From assembly GCA_015227615.1 (NCBI GenBank), contig JAALGZ010000015.1, forward strand, positions 583,001 through 647,000: a DNA stretch of 64,000 nt. The letters run 5' to 3'. The stretch comes from Labyrinthula sp. Ha. Its lineage: Eukaryota; Sar; Bigyra; Labyrinthulida; Labyrinthulaceae. A program made the position numbers and the translations under genes. The notes beneath the pieces are model-generated. The model was not told the origin of the DNA. It saw nothing but the letters and a program-made list of their open reading frames with translations, and made no database searches. Shown here one piece after another: positions 1 to 12,100 of the stretch (position 1 is the first letter of the stretch; the number at the start of each line of letters is the position of its first letter).

Positions 1-3000
1 ATTTGATTTCATTTATATTCGTGCATATAGGCATGTCAGAGCTAGTCAAGATCAATACACACTTTTTAATAATTTGAATAAAGTTTTCTTGACTGAAAAA
101 TCCAGGCAAACTATTTTTCATGGAGATTGAGCCAAGGTTGATGAGTTTTCATTTTGACAGTTTATTCAGAGTTGCATCTTCTTGACAACTCCCTCTTCCC
201 GTCTGTTGTATTCAACAAGTTTTTTTTGAAGTATTTTCCATACCTAAACATCGCTTCAAACGAGCATCGTTATTTACATTCAAATGACCTAGTGTTTTAA
301 TACAGGCTCTCAACAGTATCCAAATACACAAACTAATCAAAACTGCACCGAACAAGAATTTTTTTATGATTTATTATCAAATACCAGTTTTCGTTCCATC
401 TAAAGATTTTATTCAACATATTTTCTGAAAGTCACTTCATAATTAAAAAGATTAAATAGTGATATACGTCTCTAACATGATACTCTTTTTGTTTCACCAG
501 TGGCTACTTGTAAGTTCCCTGAGCCTCAGATCTAAAGTTAAAGAGAAAGATTTACTTAAAAAAACCTCTTCGTTAAGAATGTTTTTTGTGTCTGATAGGG
601 ATATACCGTTTTGACTTTCAATTTTACCTGGTATGTATATCTATATTGACGTCTAACTTAAAATATTTAAAGCGTTTGTTATAGTCAATAGGAGCAAGTT
701 CGTTGTATTCGTGACAATCCTTATTTTCTATCAACCTCTCTAAATTCAGACTAAACTTTTGCTTTTCAGTACCTATTGATTTTTAGTAAATGAACTTGGT
801 TAGTAGGTTTTGGCTGTTTTTGCCATCACAAATATGGTAACATATATTGCTTTTTTCATCATATATTATTTGTTGGCAAATTCATAAATGAAAGAAATGT
901 TGTTGTTTTTTGCAATATTGAATGATATCCTTGAAGTTTTAAAAGACCCTCTTAAGTTACCAATAGGTAAAATAGTTAGTTTTACAGGATAAATTATAAA
1001 AAAAATATTTATTTTACTTCCATCAAAAGTTTTCTGTCTTTCTAACTGGTAATCCAGGATATCCTTAGCACCTTCACTATTAGCAACCCTAAGAACTACT
1101 TGGTAACGAAAACCTTATAAACCCCATATGTGAAATTTTCGAGCACTTTATTAATTTAAAGTAGTAGATACTACATGAAACATGGTATTTTCTTAGGAAA
1201 TCAGTAAGATCTTTCGTCATGTGTTATTTGCTCCACCTTTTATAAAAAACTTCTTTAATACACGCTATTATAGAACTTAAGTAGTTTGTGTTTTCTTAGA
1301 TCCTTACATCTGCATCTTTATGCATAACTTTATTGATACTTTTTCTTTACCCATAATTGAATTAGTTAGAGAGATTGCTCAAATATGTGAGGCTTTCCAT
1401 TTACACGTAACAGTGGATAGGAGATGGTATGGATATTTTTTCTCCTACTTGCCGATGACAATGACACATATGTAAAACCCCAAATAGTAATTCCAGCTGT
1501 AGAACTTTATAGAAAGTAATAGAACACACTAAAAAATTTCTAGCAATAGTACTAGCATAGTCGAAGGTCATTTATTTCAACATCATTAACAAAATCAAAT
1601 TACCTGATATTGGCCATAAAAAACTATTATATACGCCTGCATTATTATTAAGTCAAAGTACCAGCTTATAATATTGATAGCGCTTTCATTTGCAGTTATT
1701 CCATAATCTTAGAGAGATAGACTTATATGAAGATGGACTTCATCACTACTTATCGTTTCTTTAAGCATTCCTTTTGTGAACATCTTCGTGTGATATCAGA
1801 TAACTTTGCGAGTATATCTTGAGGAGTAGAAAGAATAATTGGTTTATCTATACTTACTTAATCTAGCTGATTACTTCAATTAGAGTATTAACATCCCTGT
1901 AGTTGAACTCAAGGATTTTACAAAGATAATAGCAGTTTATAATATTTACATATTTATGCTTTCACCTAATAGATAGGTTTTAATGCAACAAGAATGATGT
2001 TCATCTTCATTAAACTAAAATGAGTTCATGCTTTTGTAGAACAATATTTAGATCACATTGAATATCAATACTTAAATTGCAGATTAATGCCAATTTAATA
2101 TCTATTACTGATCTGTTTCCTTATCTTGAAGACTATTCTTGTTTTCATCTATCTTTCTTATTAGTGTAAAATGCAGGTTTGTTTCTTAACCTCTAATGAT
2201 ACTATATTTTTTTGGGGATTGAGTATATATCTTTTCAATTTTGCGGAATGGGTAAACAGAATGTAAGATTGGTAGACACAATAGGAAATTTTAACATTCT
2301 CATAATTAACAATAAAGCATCAAAAAGCGCTCTGACTACTTCATTATTGGAAATTTATAAAAATAGAATGGCTGCACAAAGGGCTTATTGCCTCTTTAGA
2401 ATTATATGTTCGTGGCGCACAGTTCTAATAGATTTCCCACCATATTTCAATCTTTGGCGTTACTGTGGTCAGCCCCTAACTAATATTTTTATTACTTACT
2501 TTCTTCCCAAACAGCGTTTTATATGTTAAGTAATTTTTCATATAAAATAACAATTTATCGTATATGTTACAATAATTCCTCCTTCAATAGAGTTTTCTTG
2601 GCTACAAAAAGAATTTTTACATGTATAACACAAAGTTTAGAATGGTAAGACATCAACAAATGGGTTTTGATGCTCAGTATTGAGCTTCCCGTTAGCTTGC
2701 ACCATACAAAGAAAAGTTTCAGAGCAATAAAATACATAATTTCAAAGGTAGATCTTTAGAATAGATAGCTTGATAGAATCTTCAGGTAAGAAACAAGTTA
2801 TATTCATATTTAAGATTACAGTACTGAGAATTGATACTGCAAATATTACAATAGTTTAATAAATCAATGAAAATATTTTCGAAAGACAAGAGCAGATTAT
2901 TCCAGAAAAATTAGTTCTATGAAAATTTCTTGAATTAAATAATTTTCTAAAACCAAAAGTTAATCCAACAAAGAGCCATTAACATCCCGTCTCTTTTTAG

Positions 3001-6000
3001 GTATCCAAAATTTGTGAATAGCTTCACTCTTCAAGTTATTAAAAGTGTATTTCTGTGCCAAATGTTATAGCTAACGTATTTTACTATTACGCATATAAAA
3101 AGTACGTAAATAATACTCCCGTATAAGAAAAATCTAAGAAAGGTAATATATATATATATATATATATCCAGATGTTCTGTTATATTTAGATTGATACTTT
3201 ATACCACAGGAACCATGGTGGGTAGAAAAAATACAGAAAGATGATTAAACGGTTATTTTCTTATATTTTCATGAAACTTGTCACCGGGAGGCATTATTAC
3301 CTAAGGTTAAAGTAAAGAAAAGCAATACCTAATCAGTAGAAACGGCTTCAAGGCTTACCTTAGAATCAAGCATGTAAACCCGTTTGCTACGTGTTGTCAT
3401 GTAGGAGCTCCAGATATTGGTATTTTCAGAGATCAATAACCAGAATTTGTTATATATATATAGCTCGGATAAGAAAATTAGTATTCTTTTTTATTCCTAA
3501 GAATTAATGGTAAAACCAGAACCTGCCCACAAATAAGTGTTCCGATGCATTGGTCGGGGATTGGGGATCATTTTACTGCAATACGACACGTATGTTTCAA
3601 CCTTGAATAAAATAAAAAAATGATTTCATGATAATATGTAACCCATTGGTTTCCTCTATAACCTATCCAAATATCATGTTAACCCCACTAAGCTTGGTAC
3701 ACAACTACGAGAAGATACAATTTGTTTTCTGCTCCTAACAAGTTGGCGAAGTCAACATATTCTCTTTTGTAACGGCTTTTTTAATAAGATCTACAATTCA
3801 AACTACGGGCTCCACTAATTTCTAAATTTTATAGGTTTCGATAGGTATTTGAACTCTAAGCTTAAGTATTCGTTTTGGCCTAGCTGTGTATTTATATTTA
3901 CAGCTTTGTCCTTAGAGTTATTTAACTTTGTTAGTATTGCTTATGGCACTAAATCGACTAGTAATACATATGACAAACTCTTATTTTCTACTTACATCGT
4001 ATGTGGTATAGTCGTTTCAAATACAATTAATTTTAGTTCGTTGTCTTATAAGCACAAAACGTTAGAGTTCTAGGAGGTTATTACTAATCCTTAAATAAGT
4101 TCCCAAACTAACTGCGAATGACTTAATCTTTTCTATGCTCCATTATCTTTATTTTAAAAACCCACACAAGAGTTTGTAGAAGATTATATCACTCCAAAAT
4201 TGTGAAACTAGATTTACTGATGAATACTAGACATGAGGAACGCCCTATTCCACTTATTAAATAACAAACTATTCGAAAGGTCAATTCTCCAAACTCGGAA
4301 TCGAACTTGTCTAAGAATGTAAGTACTTTGTCAGAAAATGCCAGAGTAATGACTTTTGATCGATCTCTCTATGAGAAATTAATTGTTATATAATTATCCT
4401 GTCTTTGAAGTATTTACAAAATGGCTGCTTTATGAAATTTTCTATGAAAATTGTGGCTCATTGCGACTAATCTTGGTCATGCCAGGTATATTACAGTTGT
4501 GGCTAAAAAAACATAGTCAAAAACTATATTTGAATAAGAATTTACTGCTGGAGAATTGATTTCTAACTTGTGCTCTGAAAAGTTTGTATTGAAACTAGGT
4601 ATACATTCTCCGAAAATTTTTCAATAATCAAATGATTCTTATTCTAACTCTGATTATCAATAAGATATATAAGATTTTTAGTTGTGTTGATATACTTTCA
4701 TTTTGCCTTTATTATAAAGTGATTAGCAATAACTAATCAGAATAATTGAGAAAATATCAACAAATAAGCATACAAAAACTTCGACATAAAGTCTGTTGAT
4801 AAATTATTAGCAACTAAGAATGCATCCCTAATTAAAAGGAAGGATTTCAACTATTTAATGTGCTAAAAATTACGGTATTACGTGAACAACCTGAGCCAAT
4901 TTAATTTCCTCAGCATTAGCATTTTATTTCAACAGAAATAGTTCAGGCTATGCTAAGAAATGGTTCAGGCTATGCTATGAAATGAGTAGTTTCTTTACGG
5001 TTGATATTAACAGCGGCAATGGCAGTAGAACTTTCTTTTATCGAGACTTTACATTTCTTCCATGACTGAGGAGATAGTTTTTAGTTGAACTGAGCAAAAA
5101 TGTTTTATTGTTCTCATTGGATCAATGATGTAAACTTAATATTTGATGCCGAGTGCAGTAGGGTTAAATGGAGTAATTGACTTTTGAATCTATGTATTAC
5201 TCCGACAAAAGACAATTAATAAATAAGCTCCTAATTGCAATTGGAAAACTTACATTTCTATTCGCTTTCTTTGGTGATGAATATTGATTTTTCAAGAAAA
5301 AATGTCATTGATTAACTGTTTAAGGACTGTCTAGGTTCAACATTGTTAATCTCTGTAAAGACAGAAACATTCGAAAAAAAATAAAACCCTAAAGCTATTA
5401 CTGACAATCGAAACTAAGAGAAGAATAATTTGGTTATTTGTGTATTTTCTACAGTTTATATGCCTGATTATGCTTAAGAAACATTAATGTACCTAATATT
5501 TATTCCGTCAGGATTTCACATCATTTGTTAAGCTTCGCAAAAATATTGCTTTTTTGGTAATTTTATTTGAAAAATTTGTATCAATCGAGACTTTGTAACA
5601 TGCATTGAGATACTTTCCAAAGATAAATATTTTCCGTACTAAGCATGAATATCCTCAGAAGCTCATTTATGTTTGTTCCATCGTTCATTTGTTTTGACGT
5701 CTTGATATGTTTTGGGTTGTTAGAGGCGCAGTCATTTTTTACAAATCTGTCAACCATAATGAAACAAAAACTTAAGGTTTAAGTTGATGTTAAATCAATG
5801 CGAAGCTATTGGGCGATTAGTTTCATTTAATGTTGACAGTTCTTATGAAGCATTCTTCTTTTGTTAGGATTATAAAGGTTTAACACGTGTGGTGTTTAAA
5901 GGTTAGTTCCATCTTAGTTCATTTACTTTTGGATAAATACCACGCTTGTAATAACTGAACTAATCCATGGAGCACTACTTAATGCACAAACTGATTCTTA

Positions 6001-6715
6001 CATCTGCAGATGCAAGATGTCTCAACAAAGCCGTACACTTCAAAGGCAGAGTGCGTCTCCTAGAAAAATTAGCTTAGCACTGACTGCTCATTAGGTTAAG
6101 TTGCAATTTTAGCCAATATTAAGACTAAGGCCTTATGGAGATGTTACATAAGGTACGAGTCTTAAATTCTACATTAAAACTTTAGTTGAAGCGTAGTAAA
6201 TGTATTTCAGTGGGAAGCAAAAGAGAAATCGAAGCAGAGAATATAAAGAAAGAGATATCAACACCTTAAAATAAGTTTCAACTTATTTAACTTTTCAACT
6301 CATAATAAACCTAGTTTAACAAAGAGAGTCTTTGTCCATGAGTTTCCAAGTGCTTGGAAAACAGTTTAGAAGAAAATATTAAGAATACTTTCGAGTGATA
6401 CTTTCTCATTTTCTTGGAAAAGCACACCAATTCAAAACTAGGTTAGCTTTACAATTATATTTACGTATATTTTTTACATATCTCTGAATTTAAATTATCT
6501 ATCAATAATATTATTTAAGATTTTCTAGTGTTACCATGCGTTATCCTTTCAGAATAAAATTTCCATTTCCTATAAATAGTCATAAAGTTAATCCTAGCCA
6601 AATAATGGGCATAGCCAATTTTCCCGAATTGCCCAAAATTATTAGAACTTTCAAACTGAATCAAAATAAGAAGAAAGAGGAAGAGGAAGACCAAAAGAGA
6701 AATTACTAATTGGAA
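1..6715. other. AT-rich gene-poor region
   Basis: No reading frame here looks like a conserved protein on either strand. Frames are short and show no recognisable motif. Contents that can be pointed to are a TA microsatellite near 3149-3168, a shorter one near 3453-3463, a 23-bp unit repeated twice in tandem near 4941-4985, and one copy of an AT-rich dispersed repeat near 4615-4760. Genes with many 30-nt introns could hide as short frames, so absence of a gene is likely but not proven. Confidence 0.6.
4615..4760 (-). repeat. AT-rich dispersed repeat, copy 1
   Basis: Read on the minus strand, the stretch at about 4621-4668 resembles 20541-20590 on the plus strand. The two share the blocks TTATTGATAATC and AGAATCATTTGAT in the same order and near-identical spacing, and a weaker match extends about 80 bases on one side. 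The copies are in opposite orientation and 16 kb apart. A MITE-like or other small non-coding repeat is the simplest explanation; no terminal inverted repeat or target duplication was identified. Confidence 0.45.
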
Positions 6716-7309
6716 ATGGATCTTGAAACAGTTAACCTTAAATTATGCATTATTGGAGATGGAGGAACAGGAAAAACTTCTCTCTTGATGGTATACTCGT
6801 ATAAAGAGTTCCCTCATAAATACACTCCAACCGTCGTTGACACATACGAAGTGCAAATGTCGCTTTCTGATGGCCGAAAGATGAAGCTTTCAGTGTATGA
6901 TACAGCTGGTCAAGAAGATTTTAAAGGAATCAGAGCGCTTGCTTATAGTCAAGTGGATGTAGTTATGGTTTGTTATGACTGCAGTAACTCCACTAGCTTC
7001 AACAATGTGAAGACCTTGTGGGTCCAGGAAAGCCGGAATCACAACAAAGAGGCACCGTTGGTACTTGTTGGAACCAAAAAAGATTTGGTAGAAAGTGATC
7101 CTAATAACCCTTACTATGTAAAACCGGCTGATGCTGCTCTGTTGGCGAAGGAACTAGATCTGAAAGGTAGCGCACAATGTAGTGCGTTGAAGATGGAAAG
7201 AGGAAATGTGAAACAAGTTTTCCAGATGGCAATCAAGGCTGGGTTGGTAGCCAAAGGATACGTGCAACAGCCAACAATTTTTTCAAACATGTGCCCATGT
7301 CTCTTTTAA
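6716..7309 (+). CDS. Rho-family small GTPase
   Basis: A 197-residue Ras-superfamily GTPase of the Rho/Rac type, a GTP-driven switch expected to act at membranes on the actin cytoskeleton or polarity. The P-loop GDGGTGKTS lies near residue 15. Switch I has YTPTVVDTYEV, with the conserved threonine of Rho proteins, and switch II has DTAGQEDFKGIR. The guanine-specificity motif is TKKD and the SAL motif follows. An insert beginning SDPNNPYYVKP sits where Rho proteins carry their extra helix. I chose the first true ATG at 6716; two in-frame codons upstream have no ATG. The C-terminus ends CPCLF, so the usual CAAX cysteine is not at position -4. Cysteines at -5 and -3 could be lipidated in a CXC-like way, which is inference. 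It is a single exon in tandem with the next gene. Confidence 0.93.
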   Translation: MDLETVNLKLCIIGDGGTGKTSLLMVYSYKEFPHKYTPTVVDTYEVQMSLSDGRKMKLSVYDTAGQEDFKGIRALAYSQVDVVMVCYDCSNSTSFNNVKTLWVQESRNHNKEAPLVLVGTKKDLVESDPNNPYYVKPADAALLAKELDLKGSAQCSALKMERGNVKQVFQMAIKAGLVAKGYVQQPTIFSNMCPCLF

Positions 7310-7510
7310 TTTTAAGTACACAGTTATCTTTTTATTCGCGTTTTCCTTTTTTTGGAACGGTTTTCATTGGTTTATCAACGCAGTTCAACCAATTATCTTG
7401 TGCATAGAGTGACCGCTTGGAATTCATAAACGGATATCAGAATTTTCGAGAAGAAAATATGATTGGCTAGATGCTGGGATTAGACCAATGAAAGTAATTG
7501 AAAGAAAACA

Positions 7511-7924
7511 ATGTTCGAGCAAGTAAATCAGTTTAACAAGAGAGGATACGGTGAAGAAGTTGATAGTTTTCATAGAACAAAGAGATTTAGAAATAATTAT
7601 TATCCAAATCAGTATTCTATTCAATTAGAGAATCTTCAAACGCCTAAAAGAGCTTATGAGACTGCTTTTCCTTTAGAAAAAGAAATTGATGTCAGACAAC
7701 AGAAAGAACAAGTTCAGGAATACAAGAAAAGAAAAGGAGAAGAGTTTGAAAAGCGGAAAATAGATGAAGATATGGATGTGGAAATAATAGATACTTATTC
7801 TTTGCAGAAGAATATAAATCCATGCTCAAATAGTGTTTACAGAACACTCCAAGATCCGACTATTCCTCCTCCTGAGAAGAACGCCTTGGTAGTGTGGAAA
7901 CCAAATCGATTTAGTTATATTTGA
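7511..7924 (+). CDS. small basic/acidic hypothetical protein
   Basis: A 137-residue protein I do not recognise. It is strongly charged and low in hydrophobic residues. A basic cluster (HRTKRFR) occurs near residue 22, and a lysine/arginine/glutamate-rich segment follows at about residues 65-90 with the possible nuclear localisation pieces KKRK and EKRK. The C-terminus is more ordered, with PPPEKNALVVWKPNRF. It begins at the ATG at 7511, 201 bases after the GTPase stop, and ends 115 bases before the EF-hand gene on the same strand. CCAAT-type sites (reverse ATTGG near 7461, CCAAT near 7485) lie just upstream and may be promoter elements. The frame and composition suggest a real, possibly nuclear, protein, but no function can be given. 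Confidence 0.6.
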   Translation: MFEQVNQFNKRGYGEEVDSFHRTKRFRNNYYPNQYSIQLENLQTPKRAYETAFPLEKEIDVRQQKEQVQEYKKRKGEEFEKRKIDEDMDVEIIDTYSLQKNINPCSNSVYRTLQDPTIPPPEKNALVVWKPNRFSYI

Positions 7925-8039
7925 AAATTGAATAAATATATTATTTTAAACTTATCTTTGTTTTATTCTTTAATTAATATGTTCTAAGTTTCTCTGTTAC
8001 AACTAAGAAAAAATTGTTGGATCGTTTAAGAATCGTATC

Positions 8040-9084
8040 ATGGGAAGCGGAGTAACAAAACGAAAAGAAGAACGATTTCGAAAAGCTACTGAAAATCCTG
8101 AGAGAATTAAACTTTTCACAGAAAAATTTGGAATCTCTGAAAAGGAGGTTCAACAATTTTTCAAATTGTTTGATGGGTAGGAACGTGCATTGTTCTTTAA
8201 TTTCTAGAGTAGATCGAGATAAATCAGGGGAAATCAGCATCGACGAGTTTTTTCGACTCTTTGATTTAGACTGGAGTACGTTTGGGAAAAACATTTTTGC
8301 TGCCATGGATGCTTCTGGGGACAATCAAGTAGAGTTTGTAGAGTTTTTTGTGGGATTATGGAACTACTGTACTCTCGGGAAAGAGAGTTTAGCTAAATTT
8401 GCTTTTGATCTTTTTGATTTTGACGGATCTGGATCAATTGATGCTAAAGAATTTAAGGAGTTGATTGCGATGATTCATGGTAAGAAAAAGATCGATGGCC
8501 AAGCAGAGAAATTACTCAAGGTGTTTGACAGAGACAACAGTGGGACAGTAACATTTCAAGAATTCTTAGAAAATGTGAAGAAAACTCCTTCACTTTTAAT
8601 GGAAGCTTTTACTCTACAAAGAAATATGCGTGAAAAAGTTTTTTTCTCTAATATCTAATTTTTAGTGTATGGGAATTTCCTACTGGAACAAAGCGTCAAA
8701 GAAACGAGCAATGGTTGCACCTGATCACGACCTCATGAACCTTTACAATCAGTATTTGCTTTTTTAGCTCTTTCTTTTAGAATGTATCATGGAGAAAGTT
8801 TAAATCGAAGTGCAAATAAGCAAGCAGCCTTTGGAGAGAAAGTTGCTTGTGTGAAGTTTCCTAAAATGACCAAGAAGAGTAGAGTTGCAATTTTTGAAGA
8901 TCCAGCATCGAACTCCAAAAGAATTGGGAAGCTACTTGCGCACGAGTACGTCTTTGTGGTTGAAGAACTAGAAACTGAGGGAAAAGAATGGGTTAGAATT
9001 AAAGAAGATGAACTTGCAAACAGAGCAACTGGTTGGGCGCCGAAAAAGTACTTTTCTTTTGATACTGTAGCAAATGCACAGTAA
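8040..9084 (+). CDS. calcineurin-B-like EF-hand protein with C-terminal SH3-like domain (4 exons)
   Basis: Joined exons 8040-8176, 8208-8637, 8666-8751 and 8781-9084 encode 318 residues. The introns are 31, 28 and 29 nt, all GT-AG, and the total is exactly in frame. The N-terminus MGSGVTK fits an N-myristoylation signal (Gly2, Thr6) as in calcineurin B. Four canonical EF-hand loops follow, starting DRDKSG, DASGDN, DFDGSG and DRDNSG, all with acidic residues at positions 1 and 12. The segment after EF4, including LQRNMREKCMGISYW, matches the helix that ends calcineurin-B-like proteins. The last 100 residues look like an SH3b/SH3_3-type domain (RIGKLLAHEYVFVVEE, then GWAPKKYF). The role is probably a membrane-associated calcium sensor or phosphatase regulatory subunit; the fused SH3-like part is unusual. 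The gene converges on RPC2 with 89 bases between stops. Confidence 0.88.
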
Positions 9085-9173
9085 GACTAAGTTAGGGTAA
9101 CGATTTTCTAAGTGAACAGAAAAACAGCATATGCCGGCTTTTTTTGTAGAGTCTTAATAAGGCAAAGAGATCT

Positions 9174-12100
9174 TCAGCAAGCACCAAATTGAACTCTAGG
9201 GACAATATTCATAGCCTCTAGTTCTTGAAACAGTAGCTTACAAGCATAAGGGATCTTCATCTTTGTTAACCCTTCTTTAGTTTGACATAGATGACAAAGA
9301 GTTGGTTGTGCTAGCTTACCACAAAATGTGCAGAAAGTAGCTTCAAACACATCACTGCTTAACATCAGTCTCTCATTCAATAATGCACTTGCACCGTACC
9401 CAACTAAGCAATCCTTTTCCATCTCACCCACTCGTAATCCACCTTGCCGACTTCTTCCTTCGGTAGGCTGTCTCGTCAGCATTGTCTTTGGACCTCGTTG
9501 CCTTGCATTCATTTTATCAACTACCATATGCTTTAACTTTTGATAATATACGGGACCCATGTATATATATGCTTGAATTGTTTCACCACTTTGACCACTT
9601 GTTAAAATATCTTTGCCGCAAAAATTATATCCATTCTTTGTTAGAATTGTGGACATGGATTCGTAAGAGTCTCCAGCAAATGCAGTTCCATCTTTAACTT
9701 TTCCTTCAAACACTCCAGCTTTTCCACCTAGCAGCTCCAGCATTTTGCCCACAGTCATTCTTGAGGGAAAACCGTGTGGGTTCCTAAAAATTAGAAAAAG
9801 AAATAAGGTACATAACGAGATCAGGCCTCATTCCATTGTCTGCTACAGGCATGTCTTCCTCAGGTACAATAAGTCCAACAACACCTTTTTGTCCATGGCG
9901 GCTGGAATTTGAGCTCCAAACAGCTCTACCTTTACGTCGTACGTACAGCAGTCCTGTTCTTACTGTCAGACAGTACACAGATACATTTTCTTCTGTCACT
10001 CTCTCTCTTGTATTGCTGGTGCATTGATCTGGATAATTTACTCTAGGTTGGTTGTTTGTCATATGAATTTTAACAGTCTTAGACTCATCATTAGGATCTA
10101 TTGAGGATTTAATATCAGCAGAAAATCCTGCATGAAGCGCTAAGATTTGTAAATGATCTGCCAACGCCGTATTGACATGTTTCAGGTAGTAAAATCGCTT
10201 CCTTTTTTTTAACATGGACGCATTCAATATGCCAAAAAGAAAAGCTCGACTGGCATTGAGGGGTAGAGAAAGAAACCAGCTGCTAAAGGTACCATTAGCA
10301 TTCACTCTACAGTTTTCTAGTATGAATGAAGCAAGTTCATCCTTAAAACCGTCCTTCTCAGCGAGACTTATTCCATTTTTCTTTTGGAAACTCTGCACTG
10401 CATCAGAAATTTTCTTCCTAAGATCTATCTTCCTCATAGAGTAATAATTACTTCTAAACTTGATGTCATCCACGTGAAATTTAATGAAGATGTAACCCAT
10501 AATATACAGTAGCGATGGAATCATAGATCCTCTGACATAACTAGGAATATTCCCGCAGCACTCTCTCGCGCATCCATTGGACGTCTTATAATATCGGACA
10601 GCCTTACCAATAATTTGTTCTGCAGGAAATCTATCAAAATATTTTTCTCCCCTTTTTTTTACATACATTTTATGATTCACAGTAGTTTTCAAAGAGATGA
10701 ATTGATTTTCGATCTCATATAATTTATCTCCCTTGTTGTCAAACTTCATTACTTCTTCTGGAGGTTCATAAAATACTTCCTTGGTGATTGGATCCAGTAT
10801 AGCAACTTCATGCTCCAAGTCCACCATAGAGACTGGCACCCATCCTTTGGAGGTAAGTACCTCATGATCCTTGGTATAACAAAACTTGTCTCCTAATTCG
10901 GGTCGTCTCACATCCCTGGTCAGTACCTTAATCACAAACCCATTAGTCTCACTTGAAGTTATGAGCACTTTATCAGCTCTAATACCTCTCCCACCTGCAG
11001 GGAATTTTAAACTGGAGTTCGCCTTCTGTACCATCTTTCCTCCAGGTGGAACAAACGCCCCTGGTTTGATTATCCCATCCTTGTCAATTCCTTCCATTTC
11101 CCCAGGGATTAAAGGATCTTTCTCTGTTTGATCAGTTTCGAATGATTTCAATACCAAACACCTTCCTAGCCCTCGATCTAAACTTGCCTTATTCAAAATA
11201 ATCGCATCCTCAATATCGTATCCTGTAAAAGACATCACCGCAACGATAGCATTCTGCCCTGAAGGCATTTCATCAAAACGAACTCTTTTCAGACCACGAG
11301 TAGAAACCATCGGTTTTTGAGGATACCCAAGCCCAAATATGAGAGAGTCAAATCTGTTATATTGATTAGTGCACACAGCTCCCATACTCTGCTTTCCCAT
11401 AGCGCATTGGTAGGTATTCCGCGGACTCTGATTATGATGCGGGAACGGGATTAAAGAGCTAACAACACCTAAAATTGAGGACGGATCAATTTCTAAGTGC
11501 GTAAAGTTTGTAGATGGAGTTGTGTCATATAAACTAGGCTGCCGCAAATCTTCAGGGGTCACTGCAATCAGCGTATTGTTCGCCTCATTTACATCTATGT
11601 ATTCTATAATCTCTCTAGAAAGTAGGTATTTCTTAAAGTGCTGAAATTTCACAAAAAGCTCACTTTCAGAGAAGTTTTTTTGTAAGTATTCTACGTGAGA
11701 AATATGCGCTTGAGTTAATCTAGGTTTCTGTGTCTTTGGGTTGACGATGATCAAAGGCCTTGTTACTCTGCCTCCATCACAGGCAACCTGAACTCTTTCT
11801 TTTGTCTCATCAGCCAATAAACTAATGTACGGGTTAATTAAACCCTTTCTCCTAAGTTTTCTCATCTTACTTACTAATGTCTTTGGTGACAAATGACGCC
11901 CTAGAACAACTCCATCCAACTCCACCAAGTAGCCTTCTCGACCACCCAACAGAAGAGGCACGGTGCCCAAAGAAAACAACAACTTTTTCACAACCTCTAA
12001 GTCTTTCGCATCTATGTTTATTGTCACATGCGCGAGCCATGCAAGATTTTTCACTAAGCCACAACTCTCTCCTTCAGGCGTATCTGCAACACAAACTAAA

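Noticed and set aside
2212-2529. 105-codon frame in the first desert as a gene
   Set aside because: No ATG-led conserved stretch or domain; the length is not unusual for AT-rich non-coding DNA of this extent.
3149-3168. TA microsatellite as a CRISPR-like or origin-like array
   Set aside because: It is a plain dinucleotide run with no spacers or other structure.
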